From a virus, in the IMG/VR virus record IMGVR_UViG_3300030012_002202, positions 1-24,481 of that record: a stretch of 24,481 nucleotides of DNA; one strand, written 5' to 3'. The stretch's first letter is position 1. Every line of letters begins with the position of its first letter. Of the stretch, positions 13,053 through 18,754 are shown piece after piece. A program made the translations under genes and the position numbers. The notes beneath the pieces were generated by a model, which was given only the letters and a program-made list of their open reading frames with translations, made no database searches and was not told the origin of the DNA.

Positions 13053-13072
13053 TCCCATGCAAGTATGGGAGA
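13053..13072 (+). promoter_or_regulatory. Hairpin covering the exonuclease ribosome-binding site
   Basis: TCCCAT (13053-13058) pairs with ATGGGA (13065-13070) around loop GCAAGT. The 3' arm contains the GGGAGA ribosome-binding site (13067-13072) of the gene starting at 13080, so the folded RNA would hide it. It may reduce translation until melted or bound by a factor. Confidence 0.5.
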
Positions 13073-13079
13073 AACTATT

Positions 13080-14018
13080 ATGCTACATGACGTGCCGGAC
13101 TGGGCATTGCGCCACAATGTGCGTACCCACTCCAATCCTCGCTCGAAAGACAGAGCAAAAAACTTTTTTGAAAAAGAACATGTAAGGCCGATTGTTGGTG
13201 CGGCTTTTGATGTGCTGCGGGACACCAGCTCCTCAGATGCTGACAGGCTACGCGCCAAAGATGTTCTGTATCGCCTGCACGATAGGCGCAGCTCAGCCAA
13301 CATGGAAGGCGGCAAGGCAGCTCAGACTATCTGTGACCTACACCTGGTTATGGATGAGCTCGGCGAGACCTTGCCCCTGGCGGACGCTACCCTTGCCGGC
13401 GTCGAACAGCTGCACAGCTACGAGCCCAAAGATGAAGACGACGCAGAGCGCAAAGAAAAATATCTAGAAGAGCTGCCCCTGGTCGCAGAACATGCCATTA
13501 AAGGCCTGCAAGAGGCTATGGCTAGCGACAACAGAATCCTGGGCGAGATGCAGCTGCTGGGCGCCCTACCCGGCACAGCGCTGCCTCACGATACCCGCCC
13601 GGACTATGCCAACCGGGGCGACCTCAAAACAAAATGGTCTAAACGAAACGCCAAAAGCAAATCTGGTTGGTCTGCCGCCGGCTTGCCTAGCTCTCTGACT
13701 GGCATGTTTGACATGAACAATGTCTACCAGGTAGCTGGGTTCTGGGCGCTGAATGGCCACCGGCCACCGTTCTTGTTGTACGCTAACGCCACAGACTACC
13801 GGCTGTTCACGCCGGAGAACGCGCCCGAGCTGCGCGACGATTTTCTGCAGGACGTCGTGAACGACATTATTTTGCAGCACAAAACCACTGAAAATATCCT
13901 GCGAGCTGCCAGCACAAAAGACGAGCTTTTCGGCCTCGTGTCGCCTGACTGGCAGGCAATCTATTGGCAGGAACCTGAAACATACCTGGCTGAAGCCCGG
14001 AAGATATGGAGTGTGTAA
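13080..14018 (+). CDS. Probable PD-(D/E)XK phage exonuclease (recombination module)
   Basis: A 312-aa protein from ATG 13080, chosen because GGGAGA lies 7 nt upstream; an ATG at 13065 lies inside a hairpin and lacks a ribosome-binding site. The catalytic region appears as GEMQLLGALPG (E156), then PDYANRGDLKTKW with D181-x-K183, and later YQVAGFWALNG with Q217. This E...D-x-K...Q order, with the LPG...PDY...DLKTKW spacing, fits PD-(D/E)XK exonucleases of phage recombination modules. These resect dsDNA ends to give ssDNA for an annealing protein, and a probable one lies four genes downstream. The N-terminal 150 residues are helical and unassigned. Call by motif; no close homologue named. Confidence 0.62.
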   Translation: MLHDVPDWALRHNVRTHSNPRSKDRAKNFFEKEHVRPIVGAAFDVLRDTSSSDADRLRAKDVLYRLHDRRSSANMEGGKAAQTICDLHLVMDELGETLPLADATLAGVEQLHSYEPKDEDDAERKEKYLEELPLVAEHAIKGLQEAMASDNRILGEMQLLGALPGTALPHDTRPDYANRGDLKTKWSKRNAKSKSGWSAAGLPSSLTGMFDMNNVYQVAGFWALNGHRPPFLLYANATDYRLFTPENAPELRDDFLQDVVNDIILQHKTTENILRAASTKDELFGLVSPDWQAIYWQEPETYLAEARKIWSV

Positions 14019-14128
14019 TGAATAAATGGGAATGGATAAAAGAAATCATTGGGGGCTTAGCCTTCGCTATCCTGATGGCTGAGCTTTACTTTCTATTGTG
14101 GGTGCTCGCACCAGAAGGGAGCTGGTAA
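14018..14128 (+). CDS. 36-aa single-span membrane protein
   Basis: A very short gene linking its neighbours: its ATG overlaps the exonuclease stop (TAATG) and its TAA overlaps the next ATG (TAATG). The product starts MNKWEWIKEIIGG and has a hydrophobic span at about residues 9-30 (IKEIIGGLAFAILMAELYFL), ending APEGSW. The exact junctions on both sides argue that it is translated. It may be a membrane-acting early peptide, for example for superinfection exclusion, but function is unknown. Confidence 0.55.
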   Translation: MNKWEWIKEIIGGLAFAILMAELYFLLWVLAPEGSW

Positions 14129-14478
14129 TGGTACAGCAAGACCTTCTCGAATGGCCTGGTGACCCTGGCCCAAACGTCCACAAAAACGCCAAAGACACTG
14201 AGCTGGCAGCAGCTGAGTTTATCGCACCTAAAGTCACTGGACTGAGGCTACAAGCCCTGCAAAGCCTCGCCTCAGCCCAGCCCGGCCTGACTGGTAGCCA
14301 GGTTGCCGACAGAATGGGCGCTTGGTTGTACAGCGTCAAGCCTCGCCTGACAGAGCTGCAACGCATGGGCCTGGTCGCAGACAGCGGCGAGCGCGCAAAG
14401 AATGAACGTAAACGCCAAGAGGTTGTCTGGAAAATCACCGACGCCGGCATTGAATTTTTGGAGAATATCAATGACTGA
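14128..14478 (+). CDS. Winged-helix DNA-binding protein
   Basis: A 116-aa protein from ATG 14128, which overlaps the preceding stop (TAATG). The C-terminal two-thirds form a winged helix: RLQALQSLASAQPGLTGSQV, then ADRMGAWLYSVKPRLTELQR, MGLVADSGERAKN, and VVWKITDAGIEFLENI. The TG.qvA....(W).SvkPRLtEL...GLv.DsG.R.N pattern is common in phage early proteins annotated as winged-helix or replication accessory proteins. The N-terminus is acidic and flexible (LLEWPGDPGP). In this operon it may help replication or recombination initiation, or regulate transcription; the sequence does not decide which. Confidence 0.65.
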   Translation: MVQQDLLEWPGDPGPNVHKNAKDTELAAAEFIAPKVTGLRLQALQSLASAQPGLTGSQVADRMGAWLYSVKPRLTELQRMGLVADSGERAKNERKRQEVVWKITDAGIEFLENIND

Positions 14479-14758
14479 ACAAGTTTTAACAAAAGATGAG
14501 CGGATGCAGCTCATCGAAATCAGAGAAAATTACATTGATATTATGCACACAAAACCTGAGCTGCGAATAGAAAACCCAGATCTTTGGCATCAGGTTGTTG
14601 ATCAATACGAGGCCGTCACGTTGAGATTAGAAGACGACGTATCGCAAAAATCACTCGCTACCGTAACGCGACAGCTGAATGATAATGATGAGCTGATGAT
14701 AAAAAAGCTCGACGGTGTGGAGCATCCGTTCGGTCAATGGGAGTTGGCTGATGGCTGA
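14471..14758 (+). CDS. Hypothetical acidic early protein
   Basis: A 95-aa protein beginning MTEQVLTKDERMQLIEIREN, mostly helical with many Glu, Asp, Leu and Gln residues and no cysteine. It overlaps the winged-helix gene and the downstream probable annealing-protein gene by 8 nt each, so it is an integral member of the recombination operon. No domain recognised. Its size, acidity and position would suit an accessory or DNA-mimic-like partner, but nothing specific supports that. Confidence 0.6.
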   Translation: MTEQVLTKDERMQLIEIRENYIDIMHTKPELRIENPDLWHQVVDQYEAVTLRLEDDVSQKSLATVTRQLNDNDELMIKKLDGVEHPFGQWELADG

Positions 14759-15425
14759 TTTACCCAACAAACTGATTGAGATCTTCAAGCAGATAGGTCT
14801 CACAAGAGAGCAAGCCACTTGGGATTGCCACGGCACCCCGGTTGCGCTGCACAAGGCCTTAGAACAGGTTGCTGCTCATCTGGGCATTACCTTTGACCCG
14901 CCGGTCATCATTGAGGCTAACGCTGAGAAAAAGACGGTTGCTATGCAAGTGTCTGGCCGGCTCGGAGATGCCGTCGAATGGTCAATAGGCGAGGCTGTGC
15001 CATACAACAACAAGAACAGCTATCCCTATGCGATGGCAGAGAAGCGCGCAAAAGACCGGGTGATTCTCAAGCTCATTGGTGTGGCCGGCTTTGTCTATTC
15101 AGAAGACGAGGCTGACGCCTTCAAAGAAGAGAGGCCAGAGAACATGGGCGGGGCGCCGCAGCCACCAGCTGACCCGCCGAAGCCACCGAAGCCACCGAAG
15201 CTAGATGCTGACAATATACCCTTTGCTGAGAACCCCTGGCGGGACTGGGTAGACCAGGAGAAAAGACGTATCGATGCAAAGGAAAACATCAACGGTTTGC
15301 TCGGCTGGGCGCGCAGCACAGAGAAATCAAGGCATGAACTTTTCGAGGCTGACAGAGAGCTATGCGCTGAGCTCAAAGATCACTACGCAGCGCGATATGA
15401 TGAACTTAATTCAGGAGTAAGATAA
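14751..15425 (+). CDS. Probable single-strand annealing / recombination protein
   Basis: A 224-aa protein from ATG 14751. The first 125 residues look like a compact domain: DPPVIIEANAEKKTVAMQVS (49-68), WSIGEAVPYNNKNSYPYAMA, and AMAEKRAKDRVILKLIGVAG (94-113), then YSEDEADAF. The AMAEKRAxDRxxLKL...G...YSExEAD signature occurs in phage proteins of the Erf/Sak-type recombination group as I remember them, but I cannot assign a subfamily. A Pro-rich linker (residues 138-149) leads to a helical C-terminal domain. It lies in one operon with a PD-(D/E)XK exonuclease, the usual partner. Low-moderate confidence in function, high confidence that it is a gene. Confidence 0.55.
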   Translation: MADLPNKLIEIFKQIGLTREQATWDCHGTPVALHKALEQVAAHLGITFDPPVIIEANAEKKTVAMQVSGRLGDAVEWSIGEAVPYNNKNSYPYAMAEKRAKDRVILKLIGVAGFVYSEDEADAFKEERPENMGGAPQPPADPPKPPKPPKLDADNIPFAENPWRDWVDQEKRRIDAKENINGLLGWARSTEKSRHELFEADRELCAELKDHYAARYDELNSGVR

Positions 15426-15811
15426 TGCCGCATTTTTCACGTTCAAAATTTAAGATGAGAGGTAACGTCCAGATGATGGATGAGACCGGCGAACCAATCG
15501 AATACCGGGGCATCGCCTTTATCCAGTTCCGTACTGAATGGGATGACCAGGCGAAGCGCTTCACGCCAATGACTCCCGAGCAGAAGCAAATCTGCGAAGG
15601 CTTGCACAAGCAACTGGCAGATGCCGGCGTGGAGCTCGGCGTCACGGTATCGCGGCGAGTGCCGGGCGTTGAAGATGTGCGAGACTACCCGAAGGTCATG
15701 CAGTTTCAGCTGATGGTCAATGACCCGCAGGGCTACACGCCAGCGCCTACGCCTGCAGCTGCACCGGCTCAAAGCTATGAGGCAGCCAAAGGGGGCGGTA
15801 ATGGATGGTAA
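15425..15811 (+). CDS. Hypothetical protein downstream of the probable annealing protein
   Basis: A 128-aa protein coupled to the preceding gene by TAATG. The first 100 residues are mixed alpha/beta (FKMRGNVQMMDETGEPIEYR, then GIAFIQFRTEWDDQAKRF and GVELGVTVSRRVPGVEDVRD). The C-terminus is a Pro/Ala/Gly-rich flexible tail ending GGGNGW. A folded domain plus low-complexity tail recalls ssDNA-binding proteins, but the tail is not acidic and no OB-fold motif is clear, so I do not call it SSB. Likely a recombination or replication accessory protein by position. Confidence 0.6.
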   Translation: MPHFSRSKFKMRGNVQMMDETGEPIEYRGIAFIQFRTEWDDQAKRFTPMTPEQKQICEGLHKQLADAGVELGVTVSRRVPGVEDVRDYPKVMQFQLMVNDPQGYTPAPTPAAAPAQSYEAAKGGGNGW

Positions 15812-16061
15812 TCTTCTCACGTTGCATGAAGCAGCTGCGTACCTTTTTGGCGAAGACACAGTCGCAACGTACAAGCGGACGTGGCGCCTTATTAAAAGCA
15901 ATGACGTCCAAACGATTTCGTCTGGCAAGAAAATCTATGTCGCACGAGCTGTGCTTGACGACGTCTGCGGAATTTCTGGTGTACCCGGTGCCGGGCAAGG
16001 TCTGCGCGATAGTGCTTGGCCAGTTCGTGACCAGAAAGGCGACAGCGGGGGAGCTGGATGA
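15801..16061 (+). CDS. Excisionase-like / MerR-type winged-helix small protein
   Basis: An 86-aa protein from ATG 15801, preceded by GGGGG at about 5 nt; its start overlaps the end of the previous gene. It opens MDGNLLTLHEAAAYLFGEDT, then VATYKRTWRLIKSNDVQTIS and GKKIYVARAVLDDVC, the plan of excisionase/MerR-like proteins: 'LT..EAA..L' helix, recognition helix, then a wing with K-x-Y/W-V. It lies in the operon that converges on the integrase gene, so it is the best candidate for the recombination directionality factor. The Gly-rich tail after residue 60 is unassigned. Confidence 0.6.
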   Translation: MDGNLLTLHEAAAYLFGEDTVATYKRTWRLIKSNDVQTISSGKKIYVARAVLDDVCGISGVPGAGQGLRDSAWPVRDQKGDSGGAG

Positions 16062-16318
16062 CCTCGCATTTCGATTCCACCAAGCAGCCAGGGAGACCAG
16101 AAGACAGGCCCAAGATTGACACAGACATACCGATACCAAAAAGTCGCCGCGTGTCTAAATATCAATGGGTGACCGAGCTAGAAGTTGGCCATAGTTTTGT
16201 GATTGAAGAATCAAAGCGGTTCCAGCCAGAACGAATAGCCAAGTTAAACGGCATGAAGCTGCAAGGCACGAGAGTAGGGCAAGAGCCCGGCATGTTGCGG
16301 ATGTGGCGAGCAAAATAA
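16058..16318 (+). CDS. Small conserved-type phage protein with PIP...GHSF pattern
   Basis: An 86-aa protein coupled by ATGA to the excisionase-like gene. The N-terminal third is polar and probably disordered (TSHFDSTKQPGRPEDRPKID). Then come DIPIPKSRR, YQWVTELEVGHSFVIEESKR, and a helix with basic residues ending LRMWRAK. A short 'PIP...(Y)..v..LevGdSF.v......' domain is common in small phage proteins of unknown function, as I remember them. It is the last gene before the bidirectional terminator that separates this operon from the convergent integrase. Confidence 0.55.
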   Translation: MTSHFDSTKQPGRPEDRPKIDTDIPIPKSRRVSKYQWVTELEVGHSFVIEESKRFQPERIAKLNGMKLQGTRVGQEPGMLRMWRAK

Positions 16319-16321
16319 AAG

Positions 16322-16348
16322 AAGGGGCGCTGAGGCGCCCCTTTCTCT
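16322..16348. terminator. Bidirectional terminator between the recombination operon and integrase
   Basis: AAGGGGCGC (16322-16330) pairs with GCGCCCCTT (16335-16343) around TGAG. On the plus strand TTTCTCTT follows; on the minus strand TTCTTTTATTTT follows. It lies 3 nt past the last plus-strand gene and just past the integrase stop, ending both convergent transcripts. Confidence 0.85.
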
Positions 16349-17466
16349 TAGAAGGCTGACGATATCGCGTCAGCAATCTTGGCGTCCTGCTCTTCGCTTT
16401 CAAGCCAGTGGCCATAGATGCTGGTAGTTGTCTTGATGCTCTCATGGCCCATCAGGTTAGTAACTGTCCACCAGTCACCGTTGAACGCCTGCAGGATCCG
16501 GCTGGCATAGTAATGGCGAAGGTCATGCCAGCGGATGCGCTCAACACCAGCTGCATCACAGGCCTTGTGCAAAGCGGCCAGGAAGCGGCTGTCAGAGAGC
16601 ACATTGCCGGTTGTGCTAGGAAACACCAGCTGGCCAGCTGATGGCCGCCCAGCGCGCAGATAAAGCTCTTGCAGCAGCTGCTTGACGTCCGGGGTCAGTG
16701 GCACCTTACGGTTGCCTTTGGCGGTTTTTGTGTCGCCTACCGCAGCCCGGTGCTTTACAGCCTTTGTGACGTACACAACGCCGGCATCCAGGTCGATATC
16801 TGACCACAGCAACGCGCGCTGCTCACCCTGGCGCAGGCCAGTAGTCGCAGCAAAGCGAGCGCGCAGAGCCCATACCTCGGGCATATGTGCAATGATTGTC
16901 TCAATCACCGCCGGCTGTATACGCTGTGCCTTGCCAGTGTCCTGGCTTTTGCTGCCCTTGGCCTTAACGCCTAGCGCCGGGTTGCTGTTACGGCAGCCCG
17001 AATCAATCGCAAAGTCGAGCATGACGCGGACGTTGCCCAGGATGTTCTTCACAGTCTTGATAGAGCGGCCTGCCTTCAGCTGGTCAATCAGCTGCAAACG
17101 AACCTGGCCGGTTGTCAGGTCGCGCACCTTAGCCTTTGCCAGTGCTTTGTTGTTCAGCTTCAAGTCAATGAAGGTCTGGCTGTGGCGCTTTTTCTCGATG
17201 TAACTAGACCGTGTGATCTCATCGTTTTCATAGTATTTCTTGAGCTGCTTTTTAAATTCATCGCGCAGCTGCTGAAATGTCCAGTCCCAGCTCTCGCCCA
17301 GGTTGGGCGCCAGCTCGGATGCGACCTGGTCAGCATAGGCCTGAGCCTGCTGCCGGGTTGCAAAAAAGTTGCGCTTGCCGCCATCGACCAGGGTGCGTGT
17401 GTCTACGCAAAAGGCAGAGTGTCCTGCCTTCGCGCGTGATTTGATTTCTTTGACTACGATAACCAT
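16348..17466 (-). CDS. int: Tyrosine recombinase / phage integrase
   Basis: A 372-aa protein with AAGGGGGC about 4 nt before the ATG. The N-terminal 55 residues look like an arm-binding domain (FATRQQAQAYADQVASEL). A SAM-like core-binding domain covers about 60-165. The catalytic domain carries R212 (TTGLRQGEQR), K247 or K250 (GDTKTAKGNRKVPL), H314-x-x-R317 (WHDLRHYYAS), H341 (LMGHESIKTT) and nucleophile Y351 (SIYGHW). All catalytic residues are present. It integrates phage DNA at a host tRNA gene; attP with a tRNA 3' end lies 430 nt upstream of the start. It is convergent with the excisionase-like operon. Confidence 0.95.
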   Translation of the reverse strand: MVIVVKEIKSRAKAGHSAFCVDTRTLVDGGKRNFFATRQQAQAYADQVASELAPNLGESWDWTFQQLRDEFKKQLKKYYENDEITRSSYIEKKRHSQTFIDLKLNNKALAKAKVRDLTTGQVRLQLIDQLKAGRSIKTVKNILGNVRVMLDFAIDSGCRNSNPALGVKAKGSKSQDTGKAQRIQPAVIETIIAHMPEVWALRARFAATTGLRQGEQRALLWSDIDLDAGVVYVTKAVKHRAAVGDTKTAKGNRKVPLTPDVKQLLQELYLRAGRPSAGQLVFPSTTGNVLSDSRFLAALHKACDAAGVERIRWHDLRHYYASRILQAFNGDWWTVTNLMGHESIKTTTSIYGHWLESEEQDAKIADAISSAF

Positions 17467-17476
17467 GACAGCCCCC

Positions 17477-17731
17477 TTAAAACGCTATTGCTTTGGCGCA
17501 GTGCAGAAAAAAGTCCATCGGGTCGCCGTTCATGAAATCAATCTTCACCAGATTTTGCTTGACGGTATTTTTAGCTGTCACGTCTGCTTCGTTTTTGATG
17601 AAGTCAACAACGCAGCCCAGCGGGATAAAGTTGGTGCCGTGCTCACGACCCTCGACTTCAAACACGAAATTAAGGTCTAGGCCTTTCTCTTCAACGAAAG
17701 TGTCCAGCCATTTGTTAAATGTTGCAGTCAT
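17477..17731 (-). CDS. 84-aa protein of unknown function between attP and integrase
   Basis: Start at ATG 17731 with AGGAG about 8 nt upstream; a longer in-frame reading would run through the terminator and arm repeats and is not credible. The product starts MTATFNKWLDTFVEEKGLDL, then NFVFEVEGREHGTNFIPLGC, VVDFIKNEADVTAKNTVKQN and LVKIDFMNGDPMDFFLHCAK. The F-E-V-E-G...GTNFIPLG...V.IDF.NGD..(F)F.HLAKAI pattern looks like a real conserved family that I have no function for. It is probably co-transcribed with integrase (10-nt gap), from a promoter in the left attP arm. It could modulate integration, but that is inference. Confidence 0.7.
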   Translation of the reverse strand: MTATFNKWLDTFVEEKGLDLNFVFEVEGREHGTNFIPLGCVVDFIKNEADVTAKNTVKQNLVKIDFMNGDPMDFFLHCAKAIAF

Positions 17732-17752
17732 TTGATTTCTCCTAAACTTAAC

Positions 17753-17787
17753 CTTATACGTCATAATATAGTGACGCTTTCCGTCAA
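17753..17787 (-). promoter_or_regulatory. Candidate promoter for the 84-aa gene and integrase
   Basis: On the minus strand TTGACG (17787-17782) is followed after 16 bp by TATGAC (17765-17760); TATATT and TATAAG lie nearby as alternatives. CGTCA-N8-TGACG (17759-17776) is an inverted repeat overlapping the promoter, a candidate operator. The pattern (good -35, poor -10, embedded symmetry) resembles the promoter at 13020. Confidence 0.4.
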
Positions 17788-17833
17788 GTTCAAGGTGAAA
17801 TCCCGCACCCACCCATGATTTTTTCCGTAATCT

Positions 17834-17854
17834 TTGGCACACACTTGGCACACA
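17834..17854 (+). repeat. Left arm-type repeats of attP
   Basis: TTGGCACACA occurs at 17834-17843 and 17845-17854, exactly 11 bp apart, about one helical turn. The same word recurs on the other side of the core, as expected for integrase arm-binding sites. Confidence 0.65.
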
Positions 17855-17859
17855 GACAC

Positions 17860-17894
17860 AAAAAAAGCCGTCAAAAGCTAATGCTTTCAACGAC
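17860..17894 (-). terminator. Rho-independent terminator adjacent to the tRNA 3' end in attP
   Basis: Read on the minus strand, GTCGTTGAAAGC (17894-17883) and GCTTTTGACGGC (17878-17867) pair over 12 positions (some G-U) around ATTA, followed by seven T (17866-17860). It lies 5 nt past the tRNA CCA end, so it may be the host tRNA terminator carried in attP. It would also stop late-operon transcription before the 84-aa gene and int. Confidence 0.85.
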
Positions 17895-17899
17895 TTGGG

Positions 17900-17924
17900 T
17901 GGCGGGAGTGACGGGACTCGAACC
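17900..17924 (-). other. tRNA 3'-end fragment (attP core homology)
   Basis: On the minus strand the segment reads GGTTCGAGTC, then CCGTCACTCCCGCCA: T-loop TTCGAGT, the 3' half of the T-stem, the acceptor 3' strand CACTCCC, discriminator G and an encoded CCA. The 5' half of the T-stem pairs at four of five positions, and no D-arm or anticodon arm was found upstream, so it is a fragment and not a full tRNA. Amino-acid identity cannot be assigned. The host target tRNA should have a 5' end like GGGAGTG. Confidence 0.85.
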
Positions 17925-17951
17925 TGTCAAGAAAGCGTCCTAACATGTCCC

Positions 17952-17981
17952 ATTACAGTATATTACAGTGGTTTACGGTGC
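17952..17981 (+). repeat. Three tandem 10-bp TTACAGT-like repeats beside the attP core
   Basis: ATTACAGTAT (17952-17961), ATTACAGTGG (17962-17971) and TTTACGGTGC (17972-17981) are head-to-tail 10-bp units. Phasing near one helical turn suggests cooperative binding of a small protein such as an excisionase or a host bending factor. Confidence 0.5.
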
Positions 17982-18019
17982 AAGCATGTACTGCAGTATC
18001 CCATTCAATCCCGCCCAGT

Positions 18020-18074
18020 TTGGCACACGGCTGGCACACGAAGCTGCGCTGTGTGCCAAAAACTATGGCACACG
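18020..18074. repeat. Right arm-type repeats of attP
   Basis: TTGGCACACG (18020-18029), CTGGCACACG (18031-18040), the inverted GTGTGCCAAA (18051-18060) and ATGGCACACG (18065-18074). The first two are 11 bp apart, matching the left-arm pair. Six copies of TGGCACAC in about 240 bp around the core are best explained as integrase arm sites. Confidence 0.65.
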
Positions 18075-18172
18075 GCGTGTCCATATAACCCTGCCCTCTG
18101 CACCGTGATGGCCCGATATGCGGGTCATGTCCCAGCCGGGCATGTCGTCAGTTTCAAAGCCGTAGCGACAGA

Positions 18173-18406
18173 CTACCTGAAGCGCCTCGTTTTTTTCATG
18201 ATGCTTTCGGGCTGCTTCGAGAACTGTTTGCCCTGGCGTTTCGCCTTGCGCTTCGCTCTCGTAGTAGCGGCATATTCCTTGGGGCTCAGAGCTTTGATAG
18301 CTGCTTCCGGCAGATACCGCTCGCCTGTCTCGCTGCTCTTCTTTCCGCTCTTGGTGCGCCATTTCTGTTTGCCCCAATTCTTCAATGACCGTTGTGGTGC
18401 GCGCAT
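18173..18406 (-). CDS. Small basic protein, DUF5872-like
   Basis: A 77-aa, strongly basic protein whose ATG overlaps the previous stop (TGATG). The pattern GKQKWRTKSGKKSSETGERY, then LPEAAIKALSPKEYAATTRA and GKQFSKQPESI matches what I remember as DUF5872, found in marine phages and large viruses with no known function. It is the last gene of the late operon before attP and its terminator. About 30% of residues are Lys or Arg, so DNA or RNA binding is likely. It is one of four consecutive tiny basic proteins. Confidence 0.68.
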   Translation of the reverse strand: MRAPQRSLKNWGKQKWRTKSGKKSSETGERYLPEAAIKALSPKEYAATTRAKRKAKRQGKQFSKQPESIMKKTRRFR

Positions 18407-18588
18407 CAGTCTCTATAGCCCCCGCCCCGCTTTTTATATTCCTTGGCCAGCAACTGAGCTTTCCGAGCACTCCACTTACCAGCGGCTGTGCCGTGCGTAG
18501 CCCTGCCCAGAATAGACTTATACAACCGCTTTCTCATGCCGGCCTTGGTGTAGTTGCCGGCCTTGTTTACCTGGCTTTTTTTGGCCAT
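18406..18588 (-). CDS. Small basic protein (MAKKSQVNKAGNYTK family)
   Basis: A 60-aa protein: MAKKSQVNKAGNYTKAGMRK at the start, then SARKAQLLAKEYKKRGGGYR at the end. Lys/Arg/Gly-rich, no cysteine and no membrane segment. I recall near-identical openings in many marine phage proteins without assigned function. Its ATG overlaps the stop of the 49-aa gene (TAATG) and its stop overlaps the next ATG (TGATG), so the three genes form a coupled unit. Probably nucleic-acid binding. Confidence 0.68.
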   Translation of the reverse strand: MAKKSQVNKAGNYTKAGMRKRLYKSILGRATHGTAAGKWSARKAQLLAKEYKKRGGGYRD

Positions 18589-18737
18589 TACTTTTTCTTC
18601 TTCTTGGCCTTCATGATTTTAGACTGCAGAGCCTTCGGCAGTGTCTTCTGCTTGGCTGTCAGTCCTGCTTTTTTCATGCCTGCCTTTTTCTTTGGACGGC
18701 CTCTTTTGCTTCCATATGTTCCTGGCCCCATTGGCAT
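18588..18737 (-). CDS. 49-aa Lys-rich protein
   Basis: A short gene with AAGGAG about 8 nt before ATG 18737. The product opens MPMGPGTYGSKRGRPKKKAG (containing an AT-hook-like GRPKKK motif), continues KKAGLTAKQKTLPKALQSKI and ends with a run of lysines. More than a third of residues are Lys or Arg. It lies 17 nt after the DUF6321-like gene and overlaps the next start by TAATG. It probably binds nucleic acid, perhaps in the AT minor groove, but this is inference. Easily missed because of its size. Confidence 0.65.
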   Translation of the reverse strand: MPMGPGTYGSKRGRPKKKAGMKKAGLTAKQKTLPKALQSKIMKAKKKKK

Positions 18738-18754
18738 CGCTCAATCTCCTTTGA

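Larger units (their letters stand above)
17732..18172. other. attP: attP region (integration site of the phage)
   Basis: A 441-base segment without a gene, between the late operon and integrase. From left to right: promoter-like sequence for the 84-aa gene and int, two 11-bp-phased TTGGCACACA repeats (17834-17854), a rho-independent terminator (17860-17894, minus), a tRNA 3' end (17900-17924, minus), three 10-bp tandem TTACAGT-like repeats (17952-17981), and four TGGCACAC words (18020-18074), one inverted. This is the classical pattern of core plus flanking arm-type sites. Nothing else was found from 18080 to 18172. Confidence 0.8.

Noticed and set aside
15425-15811. Single-stranded DNA-binding protein (SSB)
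   Set aside because: The low-complexity tail is suggestive, but the tail lacks the acidic tip and no OB-fold signature is visible, so it is left unassigned.
15805-16119. 104-aa plus-strand frame overlapping the excisionase-like gene
   Set aside because: It lies in a different frame over two well-supported, coupled genes (15801-16061 and 16058-16318) and shows no domain.
17732-17890. Long version of the 84-aa gene starting near 17890
   Set aside because: The extension would translate the terminator stem and arm repeats; the ATG at 17731 has a proper AGGAG signal.
17900-18010. A complete tRNA gene on the minus strand
   Set aside because: Only the T-loop to CCA part is recognisable. Upstream there is no 5' strand complementary to CACTCCC, no D-loop and no paired anticodon stem; a TTAGGA-like loop near 17940 has no stem. 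It is an att core fragment.
18020-18040. Sigma-54 promoter (TGGCAC-N5-TTGC type)
   Set aside because: Tandem TGGCAC words 11 bp apart mimic the -24/-12 GG-N10-GC spacing, but the -12 element reads TGGC, copies occur on both sides of the att core and one is inverted, which fits arm sites better.
18063-18470. 135-aa minus-strand reading frame
   Set aside because: It overlaps the DUF5872-like and 60-aa genes in another frame, has a shadow-type composition and would run into the attP repeats.
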